Part shown: positions 35,134-45,901 of the stretch, one piece after another
How positions within the stretch are numbered: the stretch's first letter is position 1
Layout: each line of letters opens with the position of its first letter
NCBI RefSeq assembly: GCF_011455875.1
Contig: NZ_CP015031.1
Coordinates: forward strand, 1,593,405 to 1,657,404
Source: Basfia succiniciproducens
GTDB taxonomy: Bacteria; Pseudomonadota; Gammaproteobacteria; Enterobacterales; Pasteurellaceae
Direction: 5' to 3'
DNA: 64,000 nucleotides
Position numbers and translations under genes: made by a program
Notes under the pieces: model-generated
What the model saw: the letters and a program-made list of their open reading frames with translations, nothing else
Databases searched by the model: none
Told to the model about the DNA's origin: nothing

Positions 35134-36024
35134 ATGGCGATTGTTCAATCTAAATCAGTGCGTTATCGCGTATGGGCAACCCATTTAATTTTAATTAGCT
35201 TTCTTGCCTTGATTATTTTTCCGTTATTAATGGTCATCGGTATTTCTTTACGTCCGGGCAACCTTGCTATCGGCGATATTATCCCAAGCCAAATTTCCTG
35301 GGAACACTGGCAGGCGGCATTAGGCTTTGAAGTGACTCACGCGGACGGCACGGTAACCCCACCGCCATTCCCGGTATTACGTTGGTTATGGAATTCCATT
35401 AAAGTGGCGACCATTACCTCTATCGGCATTGTGACCTTATCCACAACCTGTGCGTATGCTTTCGCCCGTATGAAATTCAAAGGTAAAAAGACCATTTTAC
35501 AGGGCATGTTAATATTCCAAATGTTCCCGGCGGTGCTTTCCTTAGTGGCGTTATACGCCTTATTTGACCGTTTAGGACAATACGTTCCTTTCCTCGGTTT
35601 AAATACCCACGGCGGCGTGATCTTTGCTTATTTAGGCGGTATAGCGCTACATGTTTGGACAATCAAAGGTTATTTCGAAACCATTGACGGTTCTTTAGAA
35701 GAAGCGGCGGCACTGGACGGCGCCACACCATGGCAAGCCTTCCGCCTGATTTTATTACCGCTTTCCGTACCGATTTTAGCGGTGGTATTTATTCTTTCCT
35801 TTATTGCGGCGATTACCGAAGTACCGGTGGCGTCACTGTTATTGCGTGATGTGAACAGCTACACTCTGGCGGTGGGCATGCAACAATACTTATATCCGCA
35901 AAACTACTTATGGGGCGATTTTGCTGCCGCCGCTGTACTATCGGCCATCCCGATTACATTAGTGTTCTTACTGGCGCAACGCTGGTTAATCGGCGGATTA
36001 ACCGCAGGTGGGGTAAAAGGTTAA
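35134..36024 (+). CDS. malG: Maltose transporter permease MalG
   Basis: MalG is the second permease subunit; 296 residues, same length as E. coli. It has six membrane segments and the EAA loop [20 protein letters not shown] (about residues 188-207). The C-terminal end GLTAGGVKG inserts toward MalK in the E. coli structure and is conserved here. It follows malF by 55 bp. Confidence 0.97.
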   Translation: MAIVQSKSVRYRVWATHLILISFLALIIFPLLMVIGISLRPGNLAIGDIIPSQISWEHWQAALGFEVTHADGTVTPPPFPVLRWLWNSIKVATITSIGIVTLSTTCAYAFARMKFKGKKTILQGMLIFQMFPAVLSLVALYALFDRLGQYVPFLGLNTHGGVIFAYLGGIALHVWTIKGYFETIDGSLEEAAALDGATPWQAFRLILLPLSVPILAVVFILSFIAAITEVPVASLLLRDVNSYTLAVGMQQYLYPQNYLWGDFAAAAVLSAIPITLVFLLAQRWLIGGLTAGGVKG

Positions 36025-36035
36025 ATTTGCTTGTA

Positions 36036-36060
36036 ATCCCCTCTTTAACAAAGAGGGGAT
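36036..36060 (+). other. Strong stem-loop after malG
   Basis: ATCCCCTCTTT / AAAGAGGGGAT form a perfect 11-bp stem with a 3-nt loop 11 bp after the malG stop. It lacks a T-run, so it may be a 3'-stabilising element or a partial terminator rather than a full one. malS follows after 170 bp, with one uptake signal at about 36171 between. Confidence 0.6.
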
Positions 36061-36231
36061 CAGAATATTAAATCCGGCTCGGCTAATAATCCGGCCTTTT
36101 AACGATAGCCTCTAACCCATGCCCAATCAACAAGTACAAGCTAAAGCCTGCGCTATCGCAGAGACAGCAAAAGTGCGGTCACAAATCAAGGTTTTTTAAA
36201 CCGGAAAACATTCTTTACAAATCAGGTTACT

Positions 36232-38289
36232 ATGAAAAAATCGTTACTCTATCTTTGTTTGTTCACCTCTTCCGCAGCTTTCGCGCAAGGCTGGCAACAT
36301 ACGCATTTTCAGCATTTCAACGACAACGCCGAAAGCAATTTATTTCAATCGCAAACGCCGTTGGAAAAAGGTAATTATCCCTTAACTTTCACCTTTGATA
36401 ACCAATGTTATCAGCCTCAAAGTGCGGTGAAATTAAATCAAACGGTTTCGCTGATTCCTTGCTCCGGCGAAGCGCCGCAGCTTCGTTTATTCCGGCAGGG
36501 CAATTATATTGCCCAAATCGATATGCGCAGCGGTACGCCGACCCTGAGAATCGGCGTGGAACAGCGGGCGGAAAACGATAATAATACGGTAAAAAGCTGT
36601 CCGGTTTGGAATAAGCAACCCATTGAAATCGACGTATCTTCAACTTTTACCGAGGGTGAATCGGTGCGGGATTTTTATTCGGGGCAAACGGCTAAAGTGA
36701 AAAACGGCAAAGTAACCATGATGCCCGCAGAAAATGCCGGCGGATTAATTCTGTTGGAGAAAAGTGCGGATAAAAAAACGGAAGTTTTTGACTGGAAAAA
36801 CGCTACCGTTTATTTTGTCCTTACCGACCGCTTCCACAACGGAAATCCCGCCAACGATAACAGTTACGGACGGCATAAAGACGGCATGCAGGAAATCGGC
36901 ACCTTTCACGGCGGTGATTTGCAGGGCTTAACGGCAAAACTGGATTATTTGCAACAATTAGGGGTAAACGTGTTATGGATCAGCTCGCCGCTGGAACAAA
37001 TGCACGGTTGGGTCGGCGGCGGCAATAAGGGCGATTTTCCTCATTACGGCTACCATGGCTACTACCATCTTGATTGGACAAAACTGGATGCTAACATGGG
37101 AACGGAGGCGGATCTGAAAAATCTGATGCGGCAAGCTCACCGGCGCGGTATCCGGGTGCTGTTTGACGTCGTGATGAACCACACCGGCTATGCCACTCTT
37201 GCCGATATGCAGGAATTTAACTTCGGCGATTTTTATCTCAAACCGGAAGAAATGACCGCTACCCTTGGCAAAAAATGGACAAACTGGCAACCGAAAAAAG
37301 GACAAAACTGGCACAGTTTTAACGACTTCATCAAATTCGGCGATAGCAAAGCCTGGCAAAACTGGTGGGGAAAAGATTGGGTGCGGGCTGACATCGGCGA
37401 TTACGACAGCCCTAAATTCGACGATTTAAAAATGTCGCTTTCCGCCTTACCGGATTTAAAAACGGAAAGCGAAAGTGCGGTCAAATTACCGCGATTTTTT
37501 CAACATAAAAACACCAATGCAAAAGAATTGGCAAATGCCAAAGTGCGCGATTATTTAATCACATGGTTAACGGATTGGGTGCGCCGATACGGCGTTGACG
37601 GTTTCCGCGTGGATACGGCAAAACATGTGGAAAAACCTACCTGGCTTGCGTTGAAACAGGCTTCGCAACAAGCCTTAAAAGAATGGCAACAAAAAAATCC
37701 GCAAGAAAGTTTCGGCGACGATTTCTGGATGACGGGCGAAGCCTGGGGCCACGGCGTATTCAAAAGCGATTATTATCAGAACGGTTTTGACGCTATGATT
37801 AATTTTGATTTTCAGGATCAGGCAAAAAATGCATTGGACTGTTTTGCCCGGATTGACCCCGTATATCAAGACATGAGCAATAAACTGAAAGATTTCAATG
37901 TGTTGAGTTATTTATCTTCCCACGACACCCGATTATTTTTCCATTCCGACAGCGAACGCAATGCGGTAAAACAAAAAACCGCGGCTAACCTGCTTCTTCT
38001 TTCTTCGGGGGCGGTGCAGATTTATTACGGGGATGAAAGCGGGCGTGAGTTCGGTGCCACCGGCTCCGATCCGGTACAGGGCACTCGTTCGGATATGAAC
38101 TGGAAGGAGTTGCAAAATGATCAAAGTAAACAGGCGTTGCATCAGCACTGGCAAAAATTGGCGCAATTCCGCCAACGTCACCGGGCTGTCGGAGCCGGCG
38201 TTCATCAAACCCTAAAATCGGAAGGATACTTTGCTTTCAGCCGAACTCTTGGCGAAGATAAAGTGATGGTGGTTTGGGCCGGGAATTAG
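36232..38289 (+). CDS. malS: Periplasmic alpha-amylase MalS
   Basis: MalS cleaves maltodextrins in the periplasm so they can be imported. The 685-residue precursor has a signal peptide (about 1-18, ending AFAQG) and a GH13 TIM barrel. The catalytic set is complete: Asp in GVDGFRVDTAKH (about residue 460), Glu in WMTGEAWGHG (about 504) and Asp in LSSHDTRLFF (about 564). The substrate-site histidine is in LFDVVMNHTGYA. Length agrees with E. coli MalS (676). Several uptake signals lie within the coding sequence (for example near 36418 and 37472). Confidence 0.93.
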   Translation: MKKSLLYLCLFTSSAAFAQGWQHTHFQHFNDNAESNLFQSQTPLEKGNYPLTFTFDNQCYQPQSAVKLNQTVSLIPCSGEAPQLRLFRQGNYIAQIDMRSGTPTLRIGVEQRAENDNNTVKSCPVWNKQPIEIDVSSTFTEGESVRDFYSGQTAKVKNGKVTMMPAENAGGLILLEKSADKKTEVFDWKNATVYFVLTDRFHNGNPANDNSYGRHKDGMQEIGTFHGGDLQGLTAKLDYLQQLGVNVLWISSPLEQMHGWVGGGNKGDFPHYGYHGYYHLDWTKLDANMGTEADLKNLMRQAHRRGIRVLFDVVMNHTGYATLADMQEFNFGDFYLKPEEMTATLGKKWTNWQPKKGQNWHSFNDFIKFGDSKAWQNWWGKDWVRADIGDYDSPKFDDLKMSLSALPDLKTESESAVKLPRFFQHKNTNAKELANAKVRDYLITWLTDWVRRYGVDGFRVDTAKHVEKPTWLALKQASQQALKEWQQKNPQESFGDDFWMTGEAWGHGVFKSDYYQNGFDAMINFDFQDQAKNALDCFARIDPVYQDMSNKLKDFNVLSYLSSHDTRLFFHSDSERNAVKQKTAANLLLLSSGAVQIYYGDESGREFGATGSDPVQGTRSDMNWKELQNDQSKQALHQHWQKLAQFRQRHRAVGAGVHQTLKSEGYFAFSRTLGEDKVMVVWAGN

Positions 38290-38298
38290 ATAAATCAG

Positions 38299-38341
38299 AA
38301 AAAGTGCGGTCGAAATTTTGAAAGTTTTTCGCCGCACTTTG
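38299..38341. terminator. Bidirectional malS/malT terminator from paired uptake signals
   Basis: AAAGTGCGGTCGAAA and TTTCGCCGCACTTT pair with one bulged base between the convergent malS and malT genes; A/T runs lie on both sides. Confidence 0.75.
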
Positions 38342-38353
38342 ATTTTAGTGTTC

Positions 38354-41080
38354 TTAATTATATCCCATCAATGCCAGTAATTCTTTGGTGTAACTGATAG
38401 CTTCGTTGCGGTTGGTTACGCCGATTTTTTGATAAAGATTGCGGATGTGGGTTTTGATGGTCGTGGCCGCCACCTGCAATTCATCGGAGATTTGCTCATT
38501 GCTGTAACCGGAATAAATCAGCCCCAACACCTGCCATTCCCGTTGAGTCAGCGGACTGATTTTCAAAAGCTCGGGAACTTTCGGATTTTTCAATAACTGG
38601 CTGACAAAAGTTTCGTCAAAGTGGGCGAATTTATGCCGGTAGAATTGGTTAATATTGCGCAAAATAAACTGCGCTTTATGTAAAACCAGTTCGTCCAGTA
38701 CATTTAATTGCAATAAATTACGGATTTGTTGCGCCATCACATCGCCTTCAACCACAAAAGCGCTGATAAAATTGGTTTGTCGCGTCAGTTTCAGAGCGGC
38801 GATGAGATCCTGTTGCGCCAGCTCTTTCGCACCTTGCAGAAAATAAAGACGATTACGCACAATTAAAGCACGATTCAAATCGCTGGTGAGTGAAAATTTC
38901 TCGGCGGTTTCAATTAAATTATCCAAAATTTCCTGCGCTTTATCATACTGCCCCAACAGAATTCTTGCCCGCGCAATATTACGCCATTGAATTTGAGTGA
39001 AATGATTTTTATCTGAAATCGGTGCGGGATTCTGAATTAACCAATTGCGTGCGGCGGCGCCGTCATTAGTCATTTGCCAATAAAGCATCCGTACTTGATC
39101 CGCACTTGCCGTCCAGTCATGATGATAAGCATGAGAACGTTCCAACTGTTCGACTTCGTTCAACAAACGCGAGGTATTATCTAAATTACCCCGCACTAAA
39201 GAAATTTTAGTTAATAGTGCCAGGCATTGCAGTTTATCCTCAAATTTTTGCAATGCGTTCATGCCGGCAACCGCCATGGATTCCGCTTTATCAAGATTGT
39301 ACCATTCCCACAGAATTTTACCTTTCAATCGCAAAAGAAACTCATACATCGGCACTTTTTGCAGATGGTTTTCTTTTACGAATTCACTGGCTTTATCCAA
39401 CATATCATAAGCGGCTTGAGAGAAACCTTGAGCAAGCAAAATTTCCGATTGCTGCAATAATGACCAGAGAATATTGTGATAAGTATGATGTTGGCGCGCC
39501 ATACGTTCGGCTTTTTGCAACATAGACAAGGCTTCGGCAAGATTGCCGTGGCAATGATGCGCCTCGCCGATAATGGATGTCGCGACAATATGAGCGTAAT
39601 AGGCGTTTTCCGACAAATCTTTCAGAGCATCGGAAGCTAACTGAAGCGCGGTGTTTTCATCACCGGAATTAATGGCAACCTGCGCGCGCAATACGTTAAA
39701 TTCCGCTTGTGCGGTTTTACTTAATTCCACTTTATTTTCATTCAGCGCCCGCGAAAACTCCGCTAAAATACCGCTCACTTCGACATGACGGTGCTGACTT
39801 TGCACCAACCAGGCTTTAAGCAGCACTAAATTCGTATGTTCCGTTAAATGGGCATAATCAAGGCTGTTTAAACTTTCTTCCAATAATTGCAATTCGCCTT
39901 GATGGAATACCGTCCATGCGTGTTCATCCAAGATTTCCAGCAATAAACAGGTATCCGATAACTGCATCGCATGATGCAGAGCTTCCGTTACATAACCCAG
40001 TTTCAGCCAGGCCTGCGCCGCGCGCCGGTGGAGTTGCGATAATTCGTCATACAATTCGTGCTGGCAACAGAAATTTAGGAACGAGGCAAATAACGGGTGA
40101 AACTTCCACCAGCTGTCATCCACGGTTTGCCACTTGCTGTTCGCCATTTGTTGTAAGAACAAGCCCTGTTTCTCAAGCGATTCCAGTTTTTTACGACTGT
40201 TCGGTTCGCCGGTTACCGCCTCAACCAAGGTTTCGTTCATGGAATGGAGTACGGAACAACGCAAAATAAATAAGCGCGTACTTTTATCCACTTTATTTAA
40301 CACTTCGTCGGCCAAATATTCGTTAATATGGAAATTATTGGATTTCGCTAAGCGTTTGGCAATATCCTGTAGCGGTACTTGCAGAGTTTGAGATTTATTT
40401 TTTGCAAATAAACTAATAAGTTGTAAAGCGGTCGGCCAGCCTTCCACTTCGTTACAAAGCTCGATAATATCCTGTTGTTTTAATTCGGAACCCAATCTCG
40501 CCTGGAAAAACGCCACACTTTCCTGATGATCAAACATAAGCTGATTAATGTCGATTTCCAACAGTTGTTCCTGCACCCGCAAACTGGCGACACTTAAAGG
40601 AGGAACGGAACGAGAGATAAGGATGAGAGTCATATTGGCGGGTTGATGTCTAATCCAATATTTCAACGCTTCATGGATTTCGTCATTCTCGATCAAATGA
40701 TAATCATCGATAACTAAATAAAAATGCTGAGGGAAACCGGAGGCTTTAATCAACAGTTGATTAAATAAGGCTAATAAGTTAGCCTTGCGGTTTTCCTCCA
40801 GCAGAACATCGACTTCTTCATTAATGGCCGAATGTAATGCCGCGCTGAAATAGACGGCAAAACGATCCGAATTATTATCTCCTTCATCCAGCCCGTACCA
40901 GCCTACGTTCTTTTTATCTTCTATCCATTGCGATACCAAGGTGGTTTTACCATAGCCCGCCGGTGCGTTAATCAACACTACAGGATAGAAAGCGGATTTA
41001 TCCAATTCTTGAATCAGACGGGTACGTGGGACGCTGTTTTGTAAGCGAAAAGAGCAAACAAGTTTTGACGGTATTAACAT
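38354..41080 (-). CDS. malT: Maltose regulon activator MalT
   Basis: MalT is the ATP- and maltotriose-dependent activator of mal genes. The 908-residue protein (E. coli 901) has the STAND NTPase head with Walker A NAPAGYGKTTLVSQW (about residues 38-52) and Walker B FYLVIDDYHLIEND. A long superhelical TPR-like sensor domain (about 440-800) follows, and then a LuxR-type HTH at the C-terminus (LTQREWQVLGLIYSGYSNEQ and onward, about 834-900). It is divergent from malP, as in E. coli. Confidence 0.96.
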   Translation of the reverse strand: MLIPSKLVCSFRLQNSVPRTRLIQELDKSAFYPVVLINAPAGYGKTTLVSQWIEDKKNVGWYGLDEGDNNSDRFAVYFSAALHSAINEEVDVLLEENRKANLLALFNQLLIKASGFPQHFYLVIDDYHLIENDEIHEALKYWIRHQPANMTLILISRSVPPLSVASLRVQEQLLEIDINQLMFDHQESVAFFQARLGSELKQQDIIELCNEVEGWPTALQLISLFAKNKSQTLQVPLQDIAKRLAKSNNFHINEYLADEVLNKVDKSTRLFILRCSVLHSMNETLVEAVTGEPNSRKKLESLEKQGLFLQQMANSKWQTVDDSWWKFHPLFASFLNFCCQHELYDELSQLHRRAAQAWLKLGYVTEALHHAMQLSDTCLLLEILDEHAWTVFHQGELQLLEESLNSLDYAHLTEHTNLVLLKAWLVQSQHRHVEVSGILAEFSRALNENKVELSKTAQAEFNVLRAQVAINSGDENTALQLASDALKDLSENAYYAHIVATSIIGEAHHCHGNLAEALSMLQKAERMARQHHTYHNILWSLLQQSEILLAQGFSQAAYDMLDKASEFVKENHLQKVPMYEFLLRLKGKILWEWYNLDKAESMAVAGMNALQKFEDKLQCLALLTKISLVRGNLDNTSRLLNEVEQLERSHAYHHDWTASADQVRMLYWQMTNDGAAARNWLIQNPAPISDKNHFTQIQWRNIARARILLGQYDKAQEILDNLIETAEKFSLTSDLNRALIVRNRLYFLQGAKELAQQDLIAALKLTRQTNFISAFVVEGDVMAQQIRNLLQLNVLDELVLHKAQFILRNINQFYRHKFAHFDETFVSQLLKNPKVPELLKISPLTQREWQVLGLIYSGYSNEQISDELQVAATTIKTHIRNLYQKIGVTNRNEAISYTKELLALMGYN

Positions 41081-41248
41081 AATAAATCTTAATTTTTTTC
41101 TTATCGCAAAACGAGGATGAAATCTCCTCCTTTTGCATTTTAACTACTTCCCGATAATCATACCAAATAAGATGATCACAGGGATGATTTGATTTTATCC
41201 GGATTCCACATAATAAACGGCAATTAATTTCTAATTTAGGAGTTTCCC
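41081..41248. promoter_or_regulatory. Divergent malT / malP control region with MalT-box candidates
   Basis: The 168-bp gap contains GGGATGATTT at 41181-41190, the same 10-mer found on the minus strand before malK, and GAGGATGAAA near 41113. Both resemble the MalT consensus GGGGA(T/G)GAGG. A TGATCACA half-site (41173-41180) could be a weak CRP site. In E. coli MalT boxes before malPQ and CRP control of malT share this gap. Assignments are by similarity only. Confidence 0.5.
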
Positions 41249-43618
41249 ATGACATTTCAATCTATCGTCGAAAAATACTGCCGTTACTTTGATGTGGCGG
41301 ACGCGAAAAATTTCACCTTACAACAATGGTATCAAATTGTTGCCGAAGGATCACTCGAGTTAGCTTACAGCCAACCGTCCGCTAAGCCTGCGGAATCTCG
41401 CCACGTCAATTACCTTTCAATGGAATTTTTGATCGGGCGTTTAACCGGCAATAATTTGATGAATTTAGGTTATTACGAACAAATTCGTGACTATCTTAAA
41501 CAATATCAGGTGGAATTAGTAGATGTTTTAGAACAAGAACGTGATCCGGCGCTCGGAAACGGCGGTTTAGGGCGTCTTGCCGCTTGTTTTTTAGACTCTA
41601 TGGCGGCCTTAGGGCAAAATGCCACGGGTTACGGCCTGCATTACCAATACGGTTTATTTAAACAAAGTTTTGCCGAGGGAATGCAAAAAGAAACACCGGA
41701 TACCTGGGATCGCAATAACTATCCTTGGCATAGTTTCAACCCGTCTAAAACCCGTTATGTCGGTTTTGGCGGTAAAATCAAACACATTCAAGGGGATAAT
41801 TACGAATGGTCGCCAAAACTGACCATTCAGGGCAAAGCCTTCGATTTACCGGTTGTAGGTTATCGGAATAATCTGATTCAGCCTTTACGTTTATGGCAGG
41901 CGGACAGCGATCAGTCTTTTGATTTTGACGCTTTCAACGAGGGTAAATTCCTCAAAGCCGATAAAACTATCGTCAATGCCGCTGCGCTGACTCAAGTACT
42001 TTATCCGAATGATAATCATAAAGCCGGACAAAAATTACGCTTAATGCAGCAATATTTCCATTGCGCTTGTTCCGTTGCCGATATTTTAGAACGCCATTTC
42101 GCCGAGGGTTATCAACTGGCGGATTTCGCCAAACGTCAGGTTATTCAGCTTAATGATACCCACCCGACGCTTGCCATTCCGGAATTAATGCGTCTGTTAC
42201 TGGACGATTATCATCTCACCTGGAATCAAGCTTGGGACATTTGCACCAACACCTTTGCCTACACTAATCATACGTTATTGCCGGAAGCCCTCGAACAGTG
42301 GGATCAGCGCTTATTCAAACAATTACTGCCGCGCCATTATCAAATCGTGGAAAAAATTAATGATATTTTCCATCAAAAAGTGCGGTCGGAATTCGGCGAG
42401 AATTCTCAAGTATGGGAAAAACTTGCGATTCTTTTCGATTACCGCGTACGCATGGCGAATCTTTGCGTGGTGACCTGCTTCCGGGTTAACGGTGTGGCAC
42501 AGATTCACTCGGATTTATTGGTCACTGATTTATTCCCGGAATATCACAAATTATTCCCGGGCAAATTCTGCAATGTAACGAACGGTATTACGCCTCGCCG
42601 CTGGATTCGTCAGGCTAACCCGAAATTAAGCGATTTATTGGATCGCACCTTAAAACAGGATTGGGCCAAAGATCTGGAATTGCTGAACGGCGTGGAAAAA
42701 TACGTGGACGATGCCGGTTTCCGCGAAGAATATCAAGCGATTAAACATCATAACAAAGTCATACTTGCCAATGAAATCAACCGTACTTTAGCTTTAAAGG
42801 TGAATCCGGACGCCATTTTTGACGTGCAAATTAAACGTTTCCACGAATATAAACGTCAACATTTAAACTTACTGAACATTATCGCCGATTATCAATCCTT
42901 AAAGGCCAATCCGAATCAGGATTACACGCCGCGCGTGTTCGTCTTCGCCGGTAAAGCGGCGCCGGGATATTATCTGGCGAAAAATATTATCCACGCTATT
43001 AATAATGTGGCGGAAATTATCAATAACGACAAACAAGTCAATGATCTCCTACAGGTGGCGTTTTTACCGGATTACCGCGTAAGTCTGGCGGAAAAAATTA
43101 TTCCTGCCGCCGACGTATCGGAACAAATCTCTATGGCGGGGAAAGAAGCGTCCGGCACGGGTAATATGAAACTTGCGCTTAACGGTGCATTAACCTTAGG
43201 TACTTTAGACGGCGCAAACGTAGAAATCGCCGAAATGGTGGGCGAAGAAAACGTCTTTATTTTCGGTCACACGGTAGAAAGCGTGCGGGAATTGTTAGCT
43301 AAAGGTTATCAGCCGAAAGATTACTACAAAAAAGACAGCGTATTGAAAAATGCGGTGGATTTCTTAGCTCATGGTAAAGCGTCCAATGGCGACAAAGAGA
43401 CCTTCAGATTAATGCTGGACAGTCTGCTTGAACGGGATCCGTTCCTGGTATTCGCCGACTTCGACAGTTATCGCCTGGCACAACAAAAAATCGGCAGTGC
43501 GTATTTAAACCGGGAAGCTTGGTTACGCAGCGCGATTTTAAATACCGCCCGTCTGGGCACTTTCAGCTCGGATCGCTCCATTCGTAATTATCAACAACGT
43601 ATTTGGTTGAAGAAATAA
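41249..43618 (+). CDS. malP: Maltodextrin phosphorylase MalP
   Basis: MalP phosphorolyses linear maltodextrins to glucose 1-phosphate. The 789-residue protein is collinear with E. coli MalP (797). It has [18 protein letters not shown] (about 51-68), [20 protein letters not shown], and the PLP-lysine in [20 protein letters not shown] near residue 640. It is a short form without the N-terminal regulatory extension of animal phosphorylases. Position next to malQ and malT argues for MalP over a glycogen-specific GlgP. Confidence 0.95.
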   Translation: MTFQSIVEKYCRYFDVADAKNFTLQQWYQIVAEGSLELAYSQPSAKPAESRHVNYLSMEFLIGRLTGNNLMNLGYYEQIRDYLKQYQVELVDVLEQERDPALGNGGLGRLAACFLDSMAALGQNATGYGLHYQYGLFKQSFAEGMQKETPDTWDRNNYPWHSFNPSKTRYVGFGGKIKHIQGDNYEWSPKLTIQGKAFDLPVVGYRNNLIQPLRLWQADSDQSFDFDAFNEGKFLKADKTIVNAAALTQVLYPNDNHKAGQKLRLMQQYFHCACSVADILERHFAEGYQLADFAKRQVIQLNDTHPTLAIPELMRLLLDDYHLTWNQAWDICTNTFAYTNHTLLPEALEQWDQRLFKQLLPRHYQIVEKINDIFHQKVRSEFGENSQVWEKLAILFDYRVRMANLCVVTCFRVNGVAQIHSDLLVTDLFPEYHKLFPGKFCNVTNGITPRRWIRQANPKLSDLLDRTLKQDWAKDLELLNGVEKYVDDAGFREEYQAIKHHNKVILANEINRTLALKVNPDAIFDVQIKRFHEYKRQHLNLLNIIADYQSLKANPNQDYTPRVFVFAGKAAPGYYLAKNIIHAINNVAEIINNDKQVNDLLQVAFLPDYRVSLAEKIIPAADVSEQISMAGKEASGTGNMKLALNGALTLGTLDGANVEIAEMVGEENVFIFGHTVESVRELLAKGYQPKDYYKKDSVLKNAVDFLAHGKASNGDKETFRLMLDSLLERDPFLVFADFDSYRLAQQKIGSAYLNREAWLRSAILNTARLGTFSSDRSIRNYQQRIWLKK

Positions 43619-43699
43619 TCACTTTTAGGCGGCTTCTTCCCGATAGGAAGTCGCCTGTTTTTCACTGTATCCGAAGTGTAAGCCATGGAGAAAAAAATA

Positions 43700-45775
43700 A
43701 TGACAATAACCACCAAACAATTCCGCCGTGCAGGTATCATGCCTTATTTCTTCGATGAACGGGGCGTAAAAAAATGGGCGCCGCATAATATTAAAAAAGC
43801 GCTTTTCAACACTTTTGAAGGCAATATTCAAGCCTCTTTCACGCCGATTCCTGCGGTAAAAATTTTTTATCAAAACCGACCGCACTTTTTACCTATTAAC
43901 TCGGCGGATAAAAAACATCCGTTAAAAGGTTGCTGGCAGCTGCAATTGGAAAATACCCAAACGGTAATTTCCGGACCTATTAAAACGCGCGGCATTAACT
44001 TGCCGAAAGATTTGCCGTTAGGCTACCACCAACTGCAATTACAAAGCGCCGGTAAAGTTTTCAACTGTACGGTTATTGTTGCGCCGCAGTCTTGTTATCA
44101 ACCTCAGGCATTGCGCGAGCATAAAAAATTATGGGGAACCTTTTTACAGCTTTACACCTTAAAATCCGAGCAAAACTGGGGAATCGGCGATTTCGGCGAT
44201 TTAAAAAAATTCCTGCAAAATCTTGCACCTTTTCAGGCGGATTTTTTAGGCTTAAACCCGATTCATTCCCTTTTTCCCGCCAATCCCGATTCGGCGAGTC
44301 CGTACAGCCCGTCTTCCCGTCAATGGCTGAATATTGCCTATATTGATGTGAATCAATTAGCCGAATTCCAACAAAGCGACGAAGCGCAGGCTTGGTTTAA
44401 TTCCGCCGAAGTACAGCAAAAACTCACGGAATTACGCCAAGCAGAATGGCTGAATTACGGCGAAATTATTCCGCTGAAATTGAAAGGGTTACGCTTTGCG
44501 TTCAAAAAATTTCAGCAAAATCCGACCGCACTTTCTAGCCGCCAATTCGCACAATTTGTGCAACAAGGCGGTGAGAGTTTACAGGTTCAGGCGACTTTTG
44601 ACGCCCTCCATCAGTATTTAGCCGACCGGTTTGATAACCAATGGGGTTGGGATTTTTGGGCAAAAGAATATCAGGATTATCATTCTACAGCGGTACAACA
44701 ATTCCGTGCCGAGCATCAAGCGGAGATCGAATTCTACGCGTGGTTACAATTTATCGCCGATCAACAGCTGGCGGAATGTGATGAGGTTTGCCGACAACAG
44801 AATATGCGCATCGGCATGTACCGCGATTTAGCGGTAGGAGTAACGGGAAACGGCGCGGAAACCTGGAACGATAAACGGCTTTATTGTTTGAACGCTTCCG
44901 TCGGCGCACCGCCCGACGTGTTAGGTCCGCAAGGACAAAACTGGGGATTAACGCCGATGAATCCGCATGTTTTACAACAACAAGGCTACGCACCTTTTAT
45001 CGAATTGCTGCGAGCCAATATGAAACATTGCGGCGCATTACGTATCGACCACATTATGTCGTTGCTGCGATTATGGTGGATTCCCAAAGGCGACAGCGCG
45101 GTAAACGGCGCTTATGTTCGTTATCCGGTGGATGATTTAATTGCCATTCTCGCTCTTGAAAGCCAGCGTCATCAATGTTTAATCATCGGTGAAGATTTAG
45201 GCACGGTGCCGAAAGAAATTGTCGGTAAATTAAAAAATGCCGGGATTTTATCCTATAAAATATTCTATTTCGAATTTGACGAACAAGGACAAAGCCGGGA
45301 TTTACAGACTTATCCTTATCAAGCCATGACCACGTTAAGCACTCATGATTTACCGACAATAAACGGCTACTGGCGCGGTTATGATTTTGAATTAGGGGAA
45401 AAATTCGGCGTCTATCCGAATCCGAAAATTCTGGATATTTTGCAACGGGATCGTGTGCGGGCTAAAACCCAAATTTTGCAGCGATTACAGCAACATCATG
45501 TGCCGGTAGAGGCAAAAATCAGTACGGAATTAGGTTCGTCCGTGAGCAATAAATTTGTTCATCAATTGCAAACTTATGTGGCGCAGGTGAGCAGCGGATT
45601 GTACGGATTCCAACCGGAAGACTGGCTCGGTATGACCGAACCCGTCAATATTCCGGGAACCAGCACTCAATACGCCAACTGGCGCCGCCGTTTAACCGCA
45701 AATGTAGAGGATATTTTTGCCGATACGGATATTCAACATCTGTTAAAAGAGGTGAATGCTATTCGTAAGGAATAA
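43700..45775 (+). CDS. malQ: 4-alpha-glucanotransferase (amylomaltase) MalQ
   Basis: MalQ disproportionates maltose and maltodextrins, releasing glucose and longer dextrins for MalP. The start at 43700 gives 691 residues and has GGAG nine bases upstream. An ATG at 43685 overlaps that site and is rejected. The C-terminal GH77 barrel shows the family set: LYCLNASVGAPPDVLGPQGQ, LRIDHIMSLLRLWWIP (nucleophile Asp), IIGEDLGTVPKE (Glu) and STHDLPTINGYW (Asp). It follows malP by about 80 bp in one operon. Confidence 0.95.
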   Translation: MTITTKQFRRAGIMPYFFDERGVKKWAPHNIKKALFNTFEGNIQASFTPIPAVKIFYQNRPHFLPINSADKKHPLKGCWQLQLENTQTVISGPIKTRGINLPKDLPLGYHQLQLQSAGKVFNCTVIVAPQSCYQPQALREHKKLWGTFLQLYTLKSEQNWGIGDFGDLKKFLQNLAPFQADFLGLNPIHSLFPANPDSASPYSPSSRQWLNIAYIDVNQLAEFQQSDEAQAWFNSAEVQQKLTELRQAEWLNYGEIIPLKLKGLRFAFKKFQQNPTALSSRQFAQFVQQGGESLQVQATFDALHQYLADRFDNQWGWDFWAKEYQDYHSTAVQQFRAEHQAEIEFYAWLQFIADQQLAECDEVCRQQNMRIGMYRDLAVGVTGNGAETWNDKRLYCLNASVGAPPDVLGPQGQNWGLTPMNPHVLQQQGYAPFIELLRANMKHCGALRIDHIMSLLRLWWIPKGDSAVNGAYVRYPVDDLIAILALESQRHQCLIIGEDLGTVPKEIVGKLKNAGILSYKIFYFEFDEQGQSRDLQTYPYQAMTTLSTHDLPTINGYWRGYDFELGEKFGVYPNPKILDILQRDRVRAKTQILQRLQQHHVPVEAKISTELGSSVSNKFVHQLQTYVAQVSSGLYGFQPEDWLGMTEPVNIPGTSTQYANWRRRLTANVEDIFADTDIQHLLKEVNAIRKE

Positions 45776-45804
45776 TTTTGTTGCGAACGTAATGTAATTT
45801 TAAC

Positions 45805-45824
45805 GGGTGCCGGATATGGCACCC
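45805..45824 (+). terminator. Weak malQ terminator
   Basis: GGGTGCC / GGCACCC stem with a 6-nt loop 29 bp after malQ, followed by only two T and a mixed sequence. Likely but not a strong site. Confidence 0.5.
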
Positions 45825-45901
45825 TTATCAAAACGACGAATATTATAGACCTCTTACGATGACGCATCTTTCCCCAGATACGCAGAATTAGACGGATAAT
45901 G

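Noticed and set aside
36055-36064. GGGGATCAGA as a MalT box before malS
   Set aside because: It matches 8 of 10 bases, but 6 of them are part of the post-malG stem and it lies 170 bp from malS, so the match is better explained by the hairpin.
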